Source: Pseudomonas massiliensis (GTDB taxonomy: Bacteria; Pseudomonadota; Gammaproteobacteria; Pseudomonadales; Pseudomonadaceae). Taken from it: a stretch of DNA of 64,000 nt. Position numbers and translations under genes: made by a program. This document shows, piece by piece, positions 46,870 to 56,136 of the stretch. The notes under the pieces are model-generated. The model saw nothing but the letters and a program-made list of their open reading frames with translations, was not told where the DNA came from and searched no databases. The first letter of the stretch is position 1. Each line of letters starts with the position of its first letter. The DNA is taken from the NCBI RefSeq assembly GCF_000826105.1, contig NZ_CCYK01000004.1, positions 248,001-312,000 on the forward strand, given 5' to 3'.

Positions 46870-48930
46870 ATGGCTTTCGAAGCGATGTTCCAGCCGATCC
46901 AGGTCGGCAAGCTCACCATCCGCAACCGGGTGCTCAGTACCGCCCATGCCGAGGTGTACGCCACCGATGGCGGCATGACCACCGAACGCTACGTCAAATA
47001 CTACGAAGAGAAGGCCAAGGGTGGCATCGGCCTGGCCATCTGTGGCGGTTCCTCCACCGTGGCCATCGACAGCCCTCAGGGCTGGTGGAAGTCGGTGAAT
47101 CTGTCTACCGACCGTATCATCCCGCATTTCCAGAACCTGGCCGACGCCATGCACAAGCATGGGGCCAAGATCATGATCCAGATCACCCACATGGGCCGCC
47201 GCTCTCGCTGGGACGGCGAGCACTGGCCGACCCTGATGTCGCCCTCCGGCATTCGCGAGCCCGTGCACCGGGCCACCTGCAAGACCATCGAGCCGGAAGA
47301 GATCCAGCGCGTGATCGGCAACTACGCCCAGGCGGCCCGACGCGCCAAGGCCGGCGGCCTGGATGGCGTGGAGCTGTCGGCCGTGCACCAGCACATGATC
47401 GACCAGTTCTGGAGCCCCCGGGTCAACAAGCGCACGGATGAATGGGGTGGCAGCTTCGAGAACCGCATGCGCTTTGGCCTTGAGGTGCTCAAGGCGGTAC
47501 GTGCCGAAGTGGGCGATGACTTCTGCGTGGGCCTGCGCATCTGCGGCGATGAATTCCATCCCGATGGCCTGAGCCATGAGGACATGAAGCAGATCGCGGC
47601 CTACTACGACGCCACGGGCATGGTGGACTTCTTCGGCGTGGTCGGCTCCGGATGCGACACCCATAACACCCTGGCCAACGTGATTCCGAACATGAGCTAT
47701 CCGCCGGAGCCGTTCCTGCACCTGGCGGCCGGCATCAAGGAAGTGGTCAAGGTCCCGGTGCTGCATGCCCAGAACATCAAGGACCCCAACCAGGCGACCC
47801 GCATCCTGGAGGGCGGCTACGTGGACATGGTCGGCATGACCCGAGCCCATATCGCCGACCCGCATCTCATCGCCAAGATCAGGATGGGCAAGGTCGACCA
47901 GATCAAGCAGTGCGTGGGCGCCAACTATTGCATCGACCGTCAGTACCAGGGGCTGGACGTCCTTTGCATCCAGAACGCGGCCACTTCCCGGGAATACCTG
48001 GGTGTGCCCCATATCATCGAGAAAAGCAGCGGGCCCCGACGCAAGGTGGTCATCGTTGGCGCCGGCCCCGCTGGCCTCGAGGCTGCGCGGGTGTCAGCGG
48101 AGCGGGGCCACGATGTGACCCTGTTCGAGAAAAAGGAACAACTCGGCGGGCAGATCACCATTGCCGCCAAGGCGCCCCAGCGTGATCAGATCGCCGGCAT
48201 CACCCGCTGGTACCAACTGGAATTGGCGCGTCTGAATGTGGACCTGCGCCTGGGTACGGCGGCGGATATCGACACCCTGATGGACCTGCGCCCGGATGTG
48301 ATCGTGCTGGCCAACGGTGGCCATCCCTTCGTGGAGCAGAATGAGCATTGGGGCGCCGCCGAGGGCCTGGTGGTGAGCAGTTGGGACGTTCTCGACGGCA
48401 AGGTCGCACCGGGCAAGAACGTGCTGGTGTACGACACCATCTGCGAGTTCACCGGCATGTCCGTGGCTGATTTCCTGGCGGACAAAGGCAGCCAGGTGGA
48501 AATCGTTACCGATGACATCAAGCCCGGCGTGGCCATGGGCGGCACCACTTTCCCCACATACTACCGCAGCCTCTACCCTAAGGAAGTCATCATGACCGGG
48601 GACCTGATGCTGGAGAAGGTCTACCGTGAAGGCGACAAGCTGGTAGCACTGCTGGTGAACGAGTACACCGGCGCCAAGGAAGAACGCGTAGTGGACCAGG
48701 TGGTGATCGAGAACGGCGTGCGCCCGGACGAAACCCTCTACTACGGCCTCAAGGAGGGTTCGCGCAACAAGGGGCAGATCGACGTGGAAGCCCTGTTCGC
48801 CATCGAGCCACAACCGGCGCTAAGCCAGCCGGGTGAGGGCTACTTGCTGTACCGCATCGGCGACTGCGTGGCCCAGCGCAACGTGCACGCGGCCATCTAC
48901 GACGCCCTGCGGCTGTGCAAGGATTTCTGA
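46870..48930 (+). CDS. dgcA: Dimethylglycine demethylation protein DgcA, OYE-like flavoenzyme
   Basis: 686 residues. It has an N-terminal FMN-binding TIM barrel of old-yellow-enzyme type (MFQPIQVGKLTIRNRVLSTA, QITHMGRRSRWDG, AVHQHMIDQFWSPRVNKRTD) and a C-terminal NAD/FAD Rossmann domain (VVIVGAGPAGLEAARVSAER). The Fe-S region reads CVGANYC and later LCIQNAA, so only three of the four cysteines usual for trimethylamine-dehydrogenase-like proteins are seen. With DgcB it converts dimethylglycine to sarcosine. The ATG at 46870 follows the DUF5943 stop by 16 bp; a longer open frame from 46762 is unsupported. Confidence 0.94.
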   Translation: MAFEAMFQPIQVGKLTIRNRVLSTAHAEVYATDGGMTTERYVKYYEEKAKGGIGLAICGGSSTVAIDSPQGWWKSVNLSTDRIIPHFQNLADAMHKHGAKIMIQITHMGRRSRWDGEHWPTLMSPSGIREPVHRATCKTIEPEEIQRVIGNYAQAARRAKAGGLDGVELSAVHQHMIDQFWSPRVNKRTDEWGGSFENRMRFGLEVLKAVRAEVGDDFCVGLRICGDEFHPDGLSHEDMKQIAAYYDATGMVDFFGVVGSGCDTHNTLANVIPNMSYPPEPFLHLAAGIKEVVKVPVLHAQNIKDPNQATRILEGGYVDMVGMTRAHIADPHLIAKIRMGKVDQIKQCVGANYCIDRQYQGLDVLCIQNAATSREYLGVPHIIEKSSGPRRKVVIVGAGPAGLEAARVSAERGHDVTLFEKKEQLGGQITIAAKAPQRDQIAGITRWYQLELARLNVDLRLGTAADIDTLMDLRPDVIVLANGGHPFVEQNEHWGAAEGLVVSSWDVLDGKVAPGKNVLVYDTICEFTGMSVADFLADKGSQVEIVTDDIKPGVAMGGTTFPTYYRSLYPKEVIMTGDLMLEKVYREGDKLVALLVNEYTGAKEERVVDQVVIENGVRPDETLYYGLKEGSRNKGQIDVEALFAIEPQPALSQPGEGYLLYRIGDCVAQRNVHAAIYDALRLCKDF

Positions 48931-49001
48931 CACCGCCGCCTTGGAATGCGCGAATCGGTGAGAGCTAGCGCCAGCTAGCGAATGAGCTCGACAACTCGAG
49001 C

Positions 49002-49027
49002 AAATTCGCAGGCCTCGCTGGCTCCCA
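49002..49027. repeat. REP-related element in the dgcA-dgcB gap
   Basis: AAATTCGCAGGCCTCGCTGG followed by CTCCCAC matches the ATTCGCCAGC...CGCTGGCTCC unit seen at 9283 and 60736 with a few changes. Upstream, AGCTAGCGCCAGCTAGCG and GAGCTCGACAACTCGAGC are additional short palindromes. Confidence 0.45.
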
Positions 49028-49072
49028 CAGAGGCAACGCTTGCGCTTTGGTTTTGCCGGAGGCCTTTGTGCC

Positions 49073-51037
49073 ATGCTGAACACCATTCTCCCCATCCTGC
49101 TGTTCGCTGCCCTGGCCTTGACCCTACTGGGCGCGGCTCGCCGCGTGGCCTTGTGGCGCCAGGGGCGGCGCGCGAAGGTCAGCCTGCTGGCCGGCTTGCT
49201 GGCCATGCCCCGGCGTTACCTGGTGGACCTGCACCACGTGGTGGCCCGGGATCGGTACATGTCCAACACCCACGTGGCCACCGCGGGCGGCTTCGCCCTG
49301 GCCGCTATGCTGGCCGTGGCCGTGCATGGCTTCGGCTGGCATAGCCGGGTGCTGGGCGTCGCCTTGCTGGTGGCTACCGGCGTGATGTTCTGCGGCGCCC
49401 TCTTCGTGTACAAGCGCCGTTTGAACCCTCCGGCTCGCCTGTCCAAGGGCCCGTGGATGCGCCTGCCCAAAAGCCTGTTGATGTTCTCGGCTAGCTTCTT
49501 CATCGCCACCCTTCCGGTGGCCGGGGTACTGCCTGTCGACTTCGGCGGCTGGGTGCTGGCAGCGTTGCTGGGGCTAGGTGTGCTGTGGGGCGTCTGTGAG
49601 CTGTTTCTGGGTATGACCTGGGGCGGGCCGCTCAAGCATGCCTTCGCCGGTGCCCTTCACCTGGCCTGGCATCGCCGGCCCGAGCGTTTCGGCGGGGGGC
49701 GCTCCAGCGGTCTCAAGCCCTTGGACCTGGCAGACCCAACCGCCCCGCTGGGGGTGGAAAAACCCAAGGATTTTACCTGGAACCAACTGCTGGGCTTCGA
49801 TGCCTGTGTGCAATGCGGCCGCTGCGAGGCCATGTGCCCAGCGTTTGCCGCTGGCCAGCCGCTGAACCCCAAGAAGTTGATCCAGGACATGGTCATCGGC
49901 CTGGCGGGCGGCACCGATGCGCGCTACGCCGGCAGCCCCTATCCCTCGGCTGACGGCAAGGGCAGGCCTTTGGGGGATCACGGCGGCAATGCCCACCAGC
50001 CTATCGTCGATGGCCTGGTCAGCGCCGATACCTTGTGGGCATGCACCACCTGCCGCGCGTGTGTCGAAGAGTGCCCGATGATGATCGAGCACGTGGATGC
50101 CATCGTCGACATGCGTCGGCACCTGACCCTGGAAAAGGGCGCGACGCCCAACAAGGGCGCCGAGGTGCTGGAAAACCTGATCGCCACGGACAACCCAGGT
50201 GGCTTCGCCCCCGGCGGACGGCTGCACTGGGCTACGGATCTGGCGCTGCCCCTGATGGCTGAAGTGAAACAGGCCGACGTGCTCTTCTGGGTGGGCGACG
50301 GGGCCTTCGACATGCGCAACCAACGTACCTTGCGCGCCTTCGTCAAGGTGCTCAAGGCCGCCGCAGTAGACTTCGCCGTGCTGGGCATGGAAGAACGTGA
50401 CAGTGGTGACGTGGCTCGTCGCCTGGGTGATGAGGCTACCTTCCAGCTTCTGGCCAAGCGCAACATCCACAGCCTTGGCCAATACCGCTTCAACCGCATC
50501 GTGACCTGCGACCCCCACAGCTTCCATGTGCTGAAAAACGAATACGGGGCCTTCGGCGGACATTATGAGGTGCATCATCACAGCACCTACATGGCCGACC
50601 TGATGAGCGCTCAACGCTTGACCTTGACGCCCTATCGAGGCGGCAGCGTGACCTACCACGACCCTTGTTACCTCGGGCGTTACAACGGTGAGTACGAAGC
50701 ACCGCGCCAGGTGCTGCGTGGCCTGGGCATCGAAGTAAAGGAAATGCAGCGCTCAGGGTTCAGGTCTCGCTGCTGCGGTGGAGGCGGGGGCGCGCCCATC
50801 ACTGACATTCCCGGCAAGCAGCGTATTCCGGACATGCGCATGGGCGACATTCGCGAAACCGGCGCCGAGCTGGTGGCGGTAGGCTGCCCGCAGTGCACGG
50901 CCATGCTGGAAGGCGTGGTCGCGCCTCGCCCGGAAATCAAGGACATTGCCGAATTGGTGGCCGACGCGCTGGTGGAAACGCCAGCATCGGTGGCGACGCC
51001 GCGAGCCAAGGCTCCTGAAGTAGCGGAGGTGAACTGA
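49073..51037 (+). CDS. dgcB: Dimethylglycine demethylation protein DgcB, membrane Fe-S electron-transfer subunit
   Basis: 654 residues. The N-terminal third has about four membrane helices (from MLNTILPILLFAALALTLLG to residue about 190). Two ferredoxin-type clusters follow, CVQCGRCEAMCP and CTTCRACVEECPMM, then a C-terminal CCG domain with YHDPCYLGRYNG and FRSRCCGGGGGAP. The architecture resembles heterodisulfide-reductase D/glycolate-oxidase Fe-S subunits and suggests electron transfer from DgcA or the ETF to the quinone pool. The start at 49073 gives the first helix. Its stop overlaps the ETF alpha start (TGATG). Confidence 0.93.
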   Translation: MLNTILPILLFAALALTLLGAARRVALWRQGRRAKVSLLAGLLAMPRRYLVDLHHVVARDRYMSNTHVATAGGFALAAMLAVAVHGFGWHSRVLGVALLVATGVMFCGALFVYKRRLNPPARLSKGPWMRLPKSLLMFSASFFIATLPVAGVLPVDFGGWVLAALLGLGVLWGVCELFLGMTWGGPLKHAFAGALHLAWHRRPERFGGGRSSGLKPLDLADPTAPLGVEKPKDFTWNQLLGFDACVQCGRCEAMCPAFAAGQPLNPKKLIQDMVIGLAGGTDARYAGSPYPSADGKGRPLGDHGGNAHQPIVDGLVSADTLWACTTCRACVEECPMMIEHVDAIVDMRRHLTLEKGATPNKGAEVLENLIATDNPGGFAPGGRLHWATDLALPLMAEVKQADVLFWVGDGAFDMRNQRTLRAFVKVLKAAAVDFAVLGMEERDSGDVARRLGDEATFQLLAKRNIHSLGQYRFNRIVTCDPHSFHVLKNEYGAFGGHYEVHHHSTYMADLMSAQRLTLTPYRGGSVTYHDPCYLGRYNGEYEAPRQVLRGLGIEVKEMQRSGFRSRCCGGGGGAPITDIPGKQRIPDMRMGDIRETGAELVAVGCPQCTAMLEGVVAPRPEIKDIAELVADALVETPASVATPRAKAPEVAEVN

Positions 51038-52257
51038 TGAATCAGATTCTACGGCGGGACCCGCGCGCCGAGTGGATCGCCCGCAATCGCCTGCACCCCT
51101 TGCATGGCAGCCTGCAACCCCAGCAGGCGACATGGCAGGGCCCTTCAGGCGTGGTGCGCAAGAACCCCCATGCGGTGGGCTTCATGGGCCCCAACGGCAT
51201 ACGCCGCATCGATCGCAGCGGCGCCCAGCAGGGGGGCAACCTGCGGCGTATCGCCCAAGCCGAGCCGCAGCTACCGTTGCGCAGCATACCGGCGCCGACG
51301 TTCCTCGTGGCGGTGGTTCCAGATCTGGTTGGCGGCCGTCTGACCAGCCATGATCGAGACCTCCTTGGTTTGGCCCGGCAGTTGGCTGGAGAGGAGGGGG
51401 CCGTACTGGCGATCGTATTCGGCGAGCACAAGGAGCCCGCATTCGACACCGCCGGGGTGGACCGCCTGCTGACCCTCAGCGGCGCGCAATACAACGGGTA
51501 CGCGCCCGAGCAACGAGTACAGGCCTTGCAAACGGCGGACACTGAATTCAACCCTCGCTACTGGCTGATGCCTGACAGCCACGACGGCGGCGGCGAATTG
51601 GGACGGCGCCTGGCGGCGCGCCTTGGCGAACGCCCCGCGACCCGAATCTGGCAGCTCAAGGATGGATGGTGTCAGGGCCGTGCCGGTGCGGGGCAGCACG
51701 ACCTGACGCAGCCGCTGCCTCGCTTCATCCTGGCTGCCGCCGAGTGTGCCGAGCCCGTGGATGACGCCCGCCATGAGGCCTTGCCGGTGACCCTGGCGTG
51801 CCCTGTAGCCCGCACGCTCGGACGTATCGAGGACGCTGGCGCGGTGGCCGTCGACCCCGCTGCCATTCCCATGGCCGAGGCCGAATTCATTCTTTCCGGC
51901 GGTAACGGGGTCAAGGACTGGCCACTGTTCCACCAGGTCGCGGTATCGCTGGGGGCCACCGAAGGTGCTTCCCGAGTGGCCGTGGACGACGGCTTCATGA
52001 CCCGGGAGCGGCAGGTAGGGGCCAGTGGCACCTGGGTCACCGCGCGGGTGTATGTGGCCGTCGGGATCTCCGGCGCCATCCAGCACTTGCAGGGCATCGG
52101 TGCCTGCGACAAGGTGATCGCCATCAATCAGGACCCAGCCTGCGACATGGTCAAGCGCGCCGACCTCTCGGTGATCGGTGACAGCACGGCGCTGTTGCAG
52201 GCGTTGATGAACGCCGTGAATGCCTGGCGCCGTGGCGCCGAACGCAACGCTGCCTGA
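51037..52257 (+). CDS. etfA: Electron transfer flavoprotein alpha subunit (FixB-like)
   Basis: 406 residues, longer than housekeeping ETF alpha because of an N-terminal extension of about 90 residues. The C-terminal FAD-binding domain has EFILSGGNGVKDWPLFHQVA, GASRVAVDDGFMTRERQVGA and the late ISGAIQHLQGIGACDKVIAI. Together with the next gene it forms an ETF dedicated to dimethylglycine and sarcosine oxidation in Pseudomonas. It is translationally coupled to dgcB. Confidence 0.9.
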   Translation: MNQILRRDPRAEWIARNRLHPLHGSLQPQQATWQGPSGVVRKNPHAVGFMGPNGIRRIDRSGAQQGGNLRRIAQAEPQLPLRSIPAPTFLVAVVPDLVGGRLTSHDRDLLGLARQLAGEEGAVLAIVFGEHKEPAFDTAGVDRLLTLSGAQYNGYAPEQRVQALQTADTEFNPRYWLMPDSHDGGGELGRRLAARLGERPATRIWQLKDGWCQGRAGAGQHDLTQPLPRFILAAAECAEPVDDARHEALPVTLACPVARTLGRIEDAGAVAVDPAAIPMAEAEFILSGGNGVKDWPLFHQVAVSLGATEGASRVAVDDGFMTRERQVGASGTWVTARVYVAVGISGAIQHLQGIGACDKVIAINQDPACDMVKRADLSVIGDSTALLQALMNAVNAWRRGAERNAA

Positions 52258-52267
52258 GGTTCTGCAG

Positions 52268-53038
52268 ATGAGTACCCAAATCGTGACCTTGGTATCGGTG
52301 GGTGCCCACCCCACTTCCGGACGTCCCCGACGCGCCGAGCAGGATGCCCGCGCCCTGGAGCTGGGCTTGCGCCTGGCCGGTGAAGACCTGCGAGTCGTAC
52401 ACGCCGGCGACCCGCGGCAACCTGTGCTGCGTGACTACCTGGGCATGGGCGTGGACAGCCTGGACGTATTGGAACAGCCCGCTGGGGCTGATGCCTTGCC
52501 CGGCCTGGCGGACTACTTGCGCGACACCGGCGCGCAGCTGGTATTGACCGGCAGCCAGGCCGAGACCGGTGAAGGCTCGGGCATGCTGCCCTATCTGCTG
52601 GGTGAGCGCCTTGGCTGGCCAGTGGTAGTAGGCCTCGCTGAAGTGGAACGCATCGAAAATGGCGTGGCGCAGGTGCTACAGGCGTTGCCTCGGGGGCAGC
52701 GCCGGCGCTTGCGGGTACGCCTGCCCATGGTCGCTACCGTGGACAGCGCCGGCCCCAAGCCTCGGCAGAGCGCCTATGGCCCGGCCCGCCGTGGACGGCT
52801 CCAGGCACAGGAGGTGGAACTGGTCGAAGACAGCTTGCTGGCCCATGCCGAACTTGAGCCAGCCCGGGCGCGGCCCAAGCGGCTCAAGGTAATCAAGGCC
52901 AAGAGCGGTGCGGACCGCATGAAGGCCGCCACCGCCAAGGCCAGCGGCGGCGGTGGCAAGGTACTGAAGGGCGTGACCCCGGAGGAGGGGGCGGCGGCGA
53001 TCCTGAAGTTGCTGCTCGAGGAAGGGATGGTGCGTTGA
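52268..53038 (+). CDS. etfB: Electron transfer flavoprotein beta subunit (FixA-like)
   Basis: 256 residues. It has the ETF beta pattern: LVSVGAHPTSGRPRRAEQDA at the start, YLRDTGAQLVLTGSQAETGE, MLPYLLGERLGWPVVVGLAE, and LRVRLPMVATVDSAGPKPRQ (the recognition loop region). It starts at the ATG 52268, 10 bp after etfA. It is the partner of the preceding subunit. A short stem (GTAACC...GGTTAC, 53043-53063) lies after the stop and could be a weak terminator shared with the convergent receptor gene. Confidence 0.9.
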   Translation: MSTQIVTLVSVGAHPTSGRPRRAEQDARALELGLRLAGEDLRVVHAGDPRQPVLRDYLGMGVDSLDVLEQPAGADALPGLADYLRDTGAQLVLTGSQAETGEGSGMLPYLLGERLGWPVVVGLAEVERIENGVAQVLQALPRGQRRRLRVRLPMVATVDSAGPKPRQSAYGPARRGRLQAQEVELVEDSLLAHAELEPARARPKRLKVIKAKSGADRMKAATAKASGGGGKVLKGVTPEEGAAAILKLLLEEGMVR

Positions 53039-53095
53039 TCGCCGTAACCGGCCAGCCTGGTTACGCCGGCTCGATCAGGACCTAGGCCGGGCGGG

Positions 53096-55195
53096 TTAGA
53101 AGGTTACGCTGGCAGTCAGCCTCGCGGTGCGCGGCTCCCCTACATTCACTTGCAGCTCGCTGCCAGTGCTCGAAGGGTAATACTGTTTGTTGAACAGGTT
53201 ATCGACGTTCAACTGCAACCGTGTCTTGTAGCCCGCGGTGGGCAGGTCCCAGCGCAGGAAGGCATCAGCCACGGTGTAACTGCTCATCCAATAGCTGTTT
53301 GCGTTATCCCCGGCACGCTCGCCCACGTAGCGGGCCCCGGCTCCGGCATGCCATTGGCCGGTAGCGTCAGGCATGCGCAAGTGATGGCTCAGGTAGAGGC
53401 TGGCGGTGTGCTTCGGAGCATCGTTCAGCCGATGACCTTCGTTTTCCGGGTCGTCGAGGATTTCCGTGTGGGTGTAGGCGTAGGTACCGATCATGTCCCA
53501 GCGCGGCGCCAGCCGGCCGGTGACATCCAGCTCCAGGCCGCGCGAGCCGACTTTGCCGGCGGCCTCGGACTCGCCCAGGGCATTCTCGGTGACCACGTTG
53601 GTCTTGACGATATCGAAAAGCGCGACATTGACGTTCAGCGCCGAAGACGGCGTGTACTTGGCGCCCACTTCGTAGCTGCGGCCTTCCTCCGGATCGAAGG
53701 TGTGCCCAGTGTCGTCCACCGTGTCATTAGGCACGAAGGAGCGGCTGTAGTTGCCATACAAGGCCCAGGCGTCGTTGGGCTGGTATACCAGGCCGACGAA
53801 GGGGATGAAGGCTTCGCCGTTGTCGTCGCGGTTTGGGGTACTGGCGCGAGGGATTCCCTGGATACTGTATTGATCATAATGTTGCTGGCGCCCGCCGAAT
53901 ACCGCGATCCAACGGTCGTTGAGGTGCCAGTTGTCCTTGAAATATACCGAAGTGGAGGTCAACTCGTTACGCAGGTTACTGGTAGCAGGATCTACCAGGC
54001 TCGGTTCAGCCATCGCCCCGTAGGCTGGGTCGTAGAGGCTGAAACCTGATGACACCTTATTGCGGTATGTTTTACCTCGGTACTTGTCGCTGGCTTCGTT
54101 ATCCACACCTATCAGGAGGTCGTGGCGCTGGCCGAAAAGTTGCTGCTCGCCTATGAAATCGAGGCTGGCGTAACGGGTTTCATAATCATAGTGGCCGCCG
54201 TTGGCTCGCCGACTCAGAGTACCGTTCACCAAGGTGGAAGGCTGTGCGATCGCCAGGCTATAGCGATCATTGTTCCAGCCGTAGGTCGCCCGGGTTTTCC
54301 AGGTATCGCTGAGCTGATACTCGAACTGCGCCTGGGCCGTTTCCGAGATGCCCACGGCCTTGGCCCATTTCTCGTCGAGCCGCTTGCCATAGCTCACATC
54401 GGCGGGGTGGCCGTTGACGAACACCGTGCCCCGATCGAAGGGGCTGCTGTAGTCGTTGTACTCATAGGAGAGCGTGAGGCTGGCGCGCTCGCCGGTCCAG
54501 CTCAGGGATGGCGCCACCAGGGTATGCTCGTTGGTGCCGTAGTTGCGCCAATAATCTTCGTGCTGCCGCTCGGCTACCAGGCGGTAGGCCAGCCCGCTTT
54601 CGCCCAGAGGACCTGTAGTGTCCACGCTGAGGGTACCGCCACCTTCGCTGTAGGCCGAGCCGGTGATTGTCGTGCTCTGGGTATATTGCGGGCGCTTGCT
54701 GATGACATTCACCAGGCCGCCCGGCTCGAGTGCGCCATACAGCAAGGAGGTGGGGCCTTTGAGCACTTCGATATGATCGGTGGTGGCGCTCAGGTTGTGG
54801 CCCACCACCGAGCGCACGCCGTCGCGCAGGATGCTGCCGTCATCGTTGGTGCCGAAGCCGCGCTTGACCAAGGCGTCCTTGGTGTTGCCCAGGGTATTGC
54901 CTTGGGAAACGCCGCTGACGAACTTTAGCGCATCGTCCAGTGAGGTGCTGGCGAAATCCTGGAGGGTTTGCTGGGTTACGATATTGATGCTCTGGGCCTC
55001 GTCACGGACAGGCACTTCGGATTTGCTCGCGGTGCTGGCCTGGTTACGGCTATAGCCTTCAGGCGCATCGATGGCCTGGCCTTTGACTTCTATCGGGCTC
55101 AACTCGACGCTCCCTTGAGCGGCTTGAGCTAGCGAGGCCATTGGCAATGAACAGATAGCCAGGGCGATCCAGGGACCAGGGGAAACGACGTGCAT
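53096..55195 (-). CDS. TonB-dependent siderophore receptor
   Basis: 699 residues. A signal peptide (MHVVSPGPWIALAICSLPMA..SLAQA) precedes a TonB-box-like VELSPIEVKG. The plug domain contains SINIVTQQTLQDFASTSLDD, GVSQGNTLGNTKDALVKRG, HIEVLKGPTSLLYGALEPGG and LVNVISKRP. The beta barrel continues to the C-terminal aromatic end (RTARLTASVTF). It resembles ferrichrome/hydroxamate-type receptors more than enteric FepA, but the ligand cannot be named. A Fur box lies just upstream. It sits between the ETF genes and gbcA, which is not part of the usual betaine layout. Confidence 0.92.
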   Translation of the reverse strand: MHVVSPGPWIALAICSLPMASLAQAAQGSVELSPIEVKGQAIDAPEGYSRNQASTASKSEVPVRDEAQSINIVTQQTLQDFASTSLDDALKFVSGVSQGNTLGNTKDALVKRGFGTNDDGSILRDGVRSVVGHNLSATTDHIEVLKGPTSLLYGALEPGGLVNVISKRPQYTQSTTITGSAYSEGGGTLSVDTTGPLGESGLAYRLVAERQHEDYWRNYGTNEHTLVAPSLSWTGERASLTLSYEYNDYSSPFDRGTVFVNGHPADVSYGKRLDEKWAKAVGISETAQAQFEYQLSDTWKTRATYGWNNDRYSLAIAQPSTLVNGTLSRRANGGHYDYETRYASLDFIGEQQLFGQRHDLLIGVDNEASDKYRGKTYRNKVSSGFSLYDPAYGAMAEPSLVDPATSNLRNELTSTSVYFKDNWHLNDRWIAVFGGRQQHYDQYSIQGIPRASTPNRDDNGEAFIPFVGLVYQPNDAWALYGNYSRSFVPNDTVDDTGHTFDPEEGRSYEVGAKYTPSSALNVNVALFDIVKTNVVTENALGESEAAGKVGSRGLELDVTGRLAPRWDMIGTYAYTHTEILDDPENEGHRLNDAPKHTASLYLSHHLRMPDATGQWHAGAGARYVGERAGDNANSYWMSSYTVADAFLRWDLPTAGYKTRLQLNVDNLFNKQYYPSSTGSELQVNVGEPRTARLTASVTF

Positions 55196-55220
55196 AGAAA
55201 GCGACCAGAGAGAATATTAA

Positions 55221-55235
55221 TGATAACGATTCTAT
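55221..55235 (-). promoter_or_regulatory. Fur box upstream of the TonB-dependent receptor
   Basis: TGATAAC-G-ATTCTAT fits the 7-1-7 Fur motif well, in an AT-rich stretch 26-40 bp before the receptor start. It supports iron-repressed expression. Confidence 0.65.
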
Positions 55236-55355
55236 TTTAATCTTATTTGCTGCGTACAGTGCTATTGGTTTGATGGCCCCGGCTGGCAGATCTGTCAGCT
55301 TTTTCCCTTTGTTCCTTGTGCCTAGACTTCTGGTTTGCCTTGGAGTCGGCGCCCC

Positions 55356-56072
55356 ATGACGTTCCAGCTTTTAATGCTTGAATTTAACCAGACGGTAAGT
55401 GCTCGGCTTCGGCGACGGCAGCTCGAACGTGATTGTTATCTGCCCTTCGGGGGCGTCGGGCATGTGCAAGACCGCGGACAGCTTGCCTTTATCGGCCAAT
55501 GGCGTTCGCCTTCGCTTGACCTTTATCTTCTTGGTCACGGGAGGCGAGGCTATCTACCGTGCCTGGGGCGCTTCCTTCAACCTGATCGACACAGCCCATT
55601 CGGTATCGGGGGCCTGAATGCCTACGCCTATTGCGCGGCAGATCCGGTCAACCGAACGGACCCCAGCGGGGCTGCCTTCACGGCGCTCATCGTGGGTAGC
55701 ATCGTGATCGGGGCTACCTCCGCAACATTGCAAGCCAGCCTCGTGGCCACGCGAAGCGTCAAGGACACACCGGCACGCATGATGTGGGGGATGAGGCTGG
55801 GGATCGTGGCAGGGCTCGCTTCAATGGTCTCGGGGATAGCGGCCGGCGTGCTCGGTGGCTCGGACCAGACCCGCGCCGCCCTGACCTGGGGGGCGTATGG
55901 CCTGGCCTTCACCAGTGCCGCGCTGCGTTTGTCGGTCAGCCTGCCGGCACTCTATCGAACTGAGCCTCGCAAGGTAGTGGGACGCTTGCTCGGTATAAGA
56001 CGCGGGGCGGCACCAGGGCGCGGCTATGTGGCCGCGCTAAGGCGGGAGGCATTAGCTGTGGCCTTGAGATGA
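55356..56072 (+). CDS. Orphan RHS-repeat core protein with hydrophobic C-terminus
   Basis: 238 residues. Residues about 28-105 are an RHS core terminus: YLPFGGVGHV, LYLLGHGRRGYLPCLGRFL, QPDRHSPFGIGGLNAYAYCA and DPVNRTDPSG, after which polymorphic-toxin C-termini usually begin. Residues 106-238 hold two to three hydrophobic segments (about 107-135, 146-166, 172-195) and a basic tail. It is small and lacks the long repeat region of full RHS toxins; such single-core proteins are common as orphans in Pseudomonas. The ATG at 55356 gives a family-like start (MTFQLLMLEFNQ); an earlier start at 55335 is possible. No immunity gene is evident beside it. It could be a cassette left from a larger rhs gene. 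Confidence 0.75.
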   Translation: MTFQLLMLEFNQTVSARLRRRQLERDCYLPFGGVGHVQDRGQLAFIGQWRSPSLDLYLLGHGRRGYLPCLGRFLQPDRHSPFGIGGLNAYAYCAADPVNRTDPSGAAFTALIVGSIVIGATSATLQASLVATRSVKDTPARMMWGMRLGIVAGLASMVSGIAAGVLGGSDQTRAALTWGAYGLAFTSAALRLSVSLPALYRTEPRKVVGRLLGIRRGAAPGRGYVAALRREALAVALR

Positions 56073-56136
56073 CGACAAGGGCGGGCACGCCAGTCAGCTC
56101 CCTTGCAGCCGATAGAAATGGGCGAGATACGAGCGT

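Noticed and set aside
46840..48012. 390-codon open frame antisense to dgcA
   Set aside because: It is a mirror of strong coding periodicity in dgcA, with no ribosome-binding site or family motif.
49574..50659. 361-codon open frame antisense to dgcB
   Set aside because: Same reasoning: dgcB is certain and the antisense product is compositionally unnatural.
53096..55195. Enterobactin receptor FepA
   Set aside because: The plug sequence and length (699) fit general ferric-siderophore receptors rather than FepA, and it is 45 kb from the ent block.
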